From: Pseudomonas viridiflava
GTDB lineage: Bacteria > Pseudomonadota > Gammaproteobacteria > Pseudomonadales > Pseudomonadaceae
Direction of reading: 5' to 3'
Length of the DNA stretch: 64,000 bases
Assembly (NCBI RefSeq): GCF_900580865.1
Contig: NZ_UTBZ01000136.1
Coordinates: forward strand, 1-64,000
Shown here: positions 63,632-64,000 of the stretch, in pieces
Layout: the number at the start of each line of letters is the position of its first letter
Position numbering within the stretch: the first letter of the stretch is position 1
Position numbers and translations under genes: made by a program
The notes under the pieces: model-generated
The model's input: the letters and a program-made list of their open reading frames with translations, nothing else
The model's database searches: none
Told to the model about the DNA's origin: nothing

Positions 63632-64000
63632 ATGGAGTTGCCCTTGCCCGACATCCGCCCGCCCGTGCTCGATGAAATCGACCGTCAGTTGATCGCCGCC
63701 CTGCAGATCAATGCCCGTGAGAGCGTGGCCATGCTCGCCCGGCAATTGGGCATTGCGCGCACCACCGTGACATCGCGCTTGGCACGTCTGGAGAAGGCCA
63801 AAGTGATCACCGGTTATGGCGTGCGCCTTGGGCAACGCGTGGTTGATGGCGGCTTGCAGGCCTACGTCGGGATCAAGGTGCAGCCGCGCTCAGGCAAAGA
63901 GGTGGTGCGCCGGTTGAGTGCGATGGCGCAGGTCCAGCAACTGTGTGCAGTGAGTGGCGAGTTTGATTATGTGGCGTGGTTGCGTACGGATTCGCCGGAG
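63632..64000 (+). CDS. Lrp/AsnC family transcription regulator, 5' part
   Basis: The frame continues past the window end. It begins with an AsnC-type HTH (about 10-55: LDEIDRQLIAALQINARESV, LARQLGIARTTVTSRLARLE, GVITGY-type segment as KVITGYGVRL) and continues into the RAM ligand domain (GGLQAYVGIKVQPR, VCAVSGEFDYVAWLRTD-type stretch). The ATG at 63632 has no clear ribosome site; in-frame TTG at 63644 has GGAG (63634-63637) 6 bp upstream and may be the real start. The target and ligand are unknown. Confidence 0.85.
   Translation, partial: MELPLPDIRPPVLDEIDRQLIAALQINARESVAMLARQLGIARTTVTSRLARLEKAKVITGYGVRLGQRVVDGGLQAYVGIKVQPRSGKEVVRRLSAMAQVQQLCAVSGEFDYVAWLRTDSPE

Overview
The window is chromosomal DNA of a Pseudomonas of the P. 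fluorescens type. Gene order from tyrS through rpoD and the c-di-GMP sensor rmcA follows the PA0668-PA0575 stretch of P. aeruginosa PAO1 as I recall it. Copies of the P. fluorescens-type REP palindrome (GTGGGAGCGAGCCTGCTCGCGAA and close variants) lie between genes throughout. No chromosomal gene that I could recognise is clearly broken; the window ends inside an Lrp/AsnC regulator gene.

Layout. 1-406: promoter and leader region of an rRNA operon that reads leftward out of the window, with three tandem core promoters and a boxA antitermination site. 407-9820: tyrS, an M23 murein endopeptidase, anmK, erpA, argC, hemJ, a nitronate monooxygenase-like enzyme, a DUF805 membrane protein, a short-chain dehydrogenase and a HIT protein. 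10020-13823: coq7, speD, an OsmC protein, the cAMP regulator vfr and an odd lipoate-ligase relative. 13959-23238: trpGDC, the autotransporter esterase estA, the rpe-gph-trpE operon and an iron-dependent alcohol dehydrogenase. 23528-31486: the agtABCD ABC transporter (GABA/5-aminovalerate type) with its two-component system AgtSR. 31560-42903: a DUF3530 protein, the amgK-murU-djlA operon, and the divergent lptD-surA-pdxA-rsmA-apaG-apaH-glpE series. 43201-48075: the yeaG-yeaH-ycgB stress cluster. 48139-56788: cca, folB-folK, plsY, tsaD, rpsU, dnaG and rpoD. 56915-60661: rmcA, followed by a CAU-anticodon tRNA. 61108-63416: a compact type VI secretion cassette of PAAR spike tip, nuclease-like effector and immunity protein. 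63632-64000: start of the Lrp/AsnC regulator.

Genes that work together. AnmK, AmgK and MurU recycle MurNAc from murein turnover. trpE and trpGDC appear to share regulation by leader-peptide attenuation: two related Trp-rich peptides ending in ARWRWRA precede trpG and trpE, and the one before trpE is in frame with the end of Gph. LptD and SurA serve outer-membrane assembly. rpsU, dnaG and rpoD are the macromolecular-synthesis genes. AgtS and RmcA both sense through a periplasmic solute-binding domain.

The less ordinary parts are the two Trp leader peptides, the PAAR/effector/immunity cassette beside the tRNA gene, the lipoate-ligase relative with a degraded substrate motif, the repeat elements (one inside the agt operon), and two coupled mini-ORFs in the long gap before dnaG. 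All family assignments were made by eye without a database search.
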